From JAOSJL01 sp963704035 (GTDB lineage: Bacteria > Actinomycetota > Acidimicrobiia > IMCC26256 > JAOSJL01), in contig CAVPGR010000002.1 of the NCBI GenBank assembly GCA_963704035.1, positions 992,001 through 1,056,000 of the forward strand: a DNA stretch of 64,000 bases. The letters run 5' to 3'. A model generated the notes under the pieces. The model saw only the letters and a list, made by a program, of their open reading frames with translations, made no database searches and was not told the origin of the DNA. This document shows, in pieces, positions 62,227-64,000 of this stretch. The stretch's first letter is position 1, and each line of letters starts with the position of its first letter. A program made the position numbers and the translations under genes.

Positions 62227-63269
62227 TCGAGCGACCCGGGGATGTTGATGAAGTCGCCGTAGAAGAGCCCGACCCCGAGAACCACGAACAGGCCGGAGAT
62301 GAGCCAGAAGCGGACGATCACCGTCACCTCGGGCCAACCCCCCAGTTCGAAGTGGTGGTGTACCGGCGCCATTCGGAACACCCGGCGGCCGAAGAGCCGG
62401 AACGAGAGAATCTGCACAATGACCGACATGGTCTCGATGACATAGAGACCGCCGAGAATGGGCAGGAGTAGATCGACGTCGGTGAGCAACGCCATGCCCG
62501 CCATCGCTCCTCCGAGCGCGAGGGACCCGGTGTCACCCATGAAAATGCGCGCCGGAGCGGCGTTCCACCACAGGAAGCCCGCGGAGGCACCCATCATGGC
62601 GGCCGCCACGATCGCCACGTCGAGGGCCTGTGCCGGTTCGATGCCGTAGATCTCGGGGTGGCGGAACTTCCAGAACCCAATGATGAGGAAGGCCGTGAAG
62701 ACCAGCGTGGCGGACCCGGCTGCGAGGCCGTCGAGGCCGTCGGTGATGTTGACGGCGTTCGAGGAGGCCAGGATCATGAGGACCGCCCACACGCACCAGA
62801 GCGTGGCGCCCATCTGCAGGTCGAGCGCCCGGGTGAACGACAGGTTGGTCGACACGTTCACCCACTGGAGGGCCAACAGAGCGAAGCCGACGGCGACGAG
62901 CAGCATCCCCCCGGTCTTTCCACGCTTGCGCAGACCGAGGTTCCGGCGCTTGCGGACACCGAGGATGTCATCGGCGAATCCCACCGCCGCCAGTCCGAGG
63001 ATCAACCCGATGAGAGCGATCCCCGAGCGGGCGAACGCGACCGATTCCGTACGCACGTGCGCGACCATGTAGCCGACGAACGCCGCCCCCACGAGGGCGA
63101 CACCGCCCATCGTCGGCGTCCCTTCCTTGGTCATGTGCGGATGCGAGATCGGACCGTCGTCACGGATCGTCTGTCCCACGCCGCGCGCCGACAGGACGCG
63201 GATCAGCAGTGGGGTCCCGAAGACCGCGAGCACGAAGGCGCTGGTGGCGGCGAGAAGAAGCCCGATCAC
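62223..63269 (-). CDS. mraY: Phospho-N-acetylmuramoyl-pentapeptide transferase MraY
   Basis: A 348-residue enzyme with ten membrane helices that makes lipid I from UDP-MurNAc-pentapeptide and undecaprenyl phosphate. Motifs: HMTKEGTPTMGGVAL (~45-59), GFADDILGVRKRRNLGL (Asp pair, ~97-113), NAVNITDGLDGLAAGS, GDTGSLALGGAMAG and the HHH motif in MAPVHHHFELGGWPE. The start ATG 63269 overlaps the murF stop (ATGA). Confidence 0.96.
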   Translation of the reverse strand: MIGLLLAATSAFVLAVFGTPLLIRVLSARGVGQTIRDDGPISHPHMTKEGTPTMGGVALVGAAFVGYMVAHVRTESVAFARSGIALIGLILGLAAVGFADDILGVRKRRNLGLRKRGKTGGMLLVAVGFALLALQWVNVSTNLSFTRALDLQMGATLWCVWAVLMILASSNAVNITDGLDGLAAGSATLVFTAFLIIGFWKFRHPEIYGIEPAQALDVAIVAAAMMGASAGFLWWNAAPARIFMGDTGSLALGGAMAGMALLTDVDLLLPILGGLYVIETMSVIVQILSFRLFGRRVFRMAPVHHHFELGGWPEVTVIVRFWLISGLFVVLGVGLFYGDFINIPGSLD

Positions 63270-64000
63270 TGTGACGCCCCCGTACCCGGACGTGGTGGGG
63301 GTTGGGTGGTTTCGTCGCCCGGGGCGAGGCGTTCGGCGAGCACCTCGAGTCCGAGTGCGCGCGATCCCTTCAACAGGACGGCATCCCCCTCGGAGACCCA
63401 GGCTGACACGGTGACCTCGGCTTCGTCGAGATCCGCCACTTCGACGACCTCGACGCCACCGGCGCGACGAGCGGCTTCGGCGAGGGCGGCGGCCTCCTCA
63501 CCCAGCACGACGACGCCGGCGATCCCGCGGGTTCGGAGCCGATCCCCGATCGCCGCGTGCTCCGCGTCTGTTCTGTCTCCGAGCTCCAGCATCGACCCCA
63601 GCACAGCGAAGCGTCGACCGGGGACCACCACCGACGAGAACGCGTCGAGAGCGGCGTTCATCGAGGCGGGATTGGCGTTGTAGCTGTCGTCGAGCACGAG
63701 AACACCTGACGGCGAGCGGCGAAGGTCCATGCGAAGCCGGGCGGACCGAGCCGTCGCCAGTCCTGTGGCAACATCATCGGCGGTCACACCGAGGCGCAGT
63801 CCGACCGTCGCGGCGAGGGCGGCGTTGGCCACCTGATGCGCGCCTCGGACAGGCAGCGTGGTGCGTACGACTCCCCAGGGCGAATCGAGGGAGAGAGTCG
63901 GTCGCAGCTCGTCATCCAGCTCGATCGAGCTGATCCGCACATCCGCCGCCTCGGACCGACCGGCCGTCAGGACGTCGACGTGGGTTCGTTGTGCGAGGCG
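63266..64000 (-). CDS. murF: UDP-MurNAc-tripeptide-D-Ala-D-Ala ligase MurF, 5' end cut by window edge
   Basis: The C-terminal ~244 codons are present; the frame is open at base 64000, so the N-terminus and ATP loop lie outside. Seen here: central-domain end GAHQVANAALAATVGLRLG, then SGVLVLDDSYNANPASMNAAL (MurF signature DxYNANP), VLGSMLELG and VLLKGSRALGLEVL. It precedes mraY as in the standard division cluster. Confidence 0.94.
   Translation of the reverse strand, partial: RLAQRTHVDVLTAGRSEAADVRISSIELDDELRPTLSLDSPWGVVRTTLPVRGAHQVANAALAATVGLRLGVTADDVATGLATARSARLRMDLRRSPSGVLVLDDSYNANPASMNAALDAFSSVVVPGRRFAVLGSMLELGDRTDAEHAAIGDRLRTRGIAGVVVLGEEAAALAEAARRAGGVEVVEVADLDEAEVTVSAWVSEGDAVLLKGSRALGLEVLAERLAPGDETTQPPPRPGTGASQ

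Overview
This is 64 kb of high-GC bacterial chromosome carrying about 58 housekeeping genes and no phage, IS element, CRISPR array or RNA gene that I can see. Gene content points to Actinomycetota: phosphatidylinositol mannoside genes (pgsA-patA-pimA), a mycothiol ligase (mshC), an F420:NADP oxidoreductase (npdG), SepF/DivIVA cell division and mycobacterial-style gene orders. The lysine-rich TraR/DksA tail and the overall gene set make Acidimicrobiia my best guess, but that is inference.

Layout, left to right. 1-5.9 kb: alaS (cut by the edge), two small membrane proteins, rarA, then a plus-strand ECF sigma factor with a membrane partner. 5.9-12.7 kb: aspS, hisS and a pilin-like trio (PilV/PilW/PilX types). 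12.8-31.8 kb: one long minus-strand stretch whose transcription order is pgsA-patA-pimA, lemA-htpX, a DUF3048 lipoprotein, pdxS-pdxT-yebC, a coxS-coxM-mobA-coxG cassette, ruvC-ruvA-ruvB, yajC-secD-secF and relA. 32-46.7 kb: an EF-G-like GTPase (plus), thrS-HIT-membrane protein, npdG-mshC, dnaE, a phosphodiesterase, an Rrf2 regulator (plus), and dksA/traR-lspA-rluD. 46.9-64 kb: ileS (plus) convergent with the division and cell-wall cluster murF-mraY-murD-ftsW-murG-murC-murB-ftsQ-ftsZ-pgeF-yggS-sepF-yggT-divIVA. Many minus-strand genes are coupled through ATGA, GTGA or TTGA stop/start overlaps.

Two unusual signals cross gene boundaries. First, short direct tandem duplications (units 9-18 bp, 2-6 copies) sit at gene junctions and N-termini throughout. 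Several copy the stop codon or the stop/start overlap itself: murB/ftsQ, the ileS 3' end, the rluD start, the phosphodiesterase 3' end and the patA stop. Coding arrays are always multiples of 3 bp, while non-coding arrays are any length. Second, ten or more essential or conserved genes between 12.8 and 46.7 kb (relA, ruvA, coxG, coxM, thrS, mshC, dnaE twice, rluD, lspA, dksA) are each split between two frames. Nine of these sites fit exactly one inserted base, mostly in alternating G/C tracts. Since dnaE, thrS and lspA cannot all be dead, insertion errors in the assembly are the simplest reading; both halves of each gene are annotated together here.

Regulatory signals I can defend are a perfect mycobacterial-type LexA box at the ruvC start, a pair of DnaA-box sequences upstream of dnaE, a 13-bp perfect inverted repeat between ftsQ and ftsZ, and weaker palindromes in two divergent intergenic regions. 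No gene-free stretch exceeds 200 bp.
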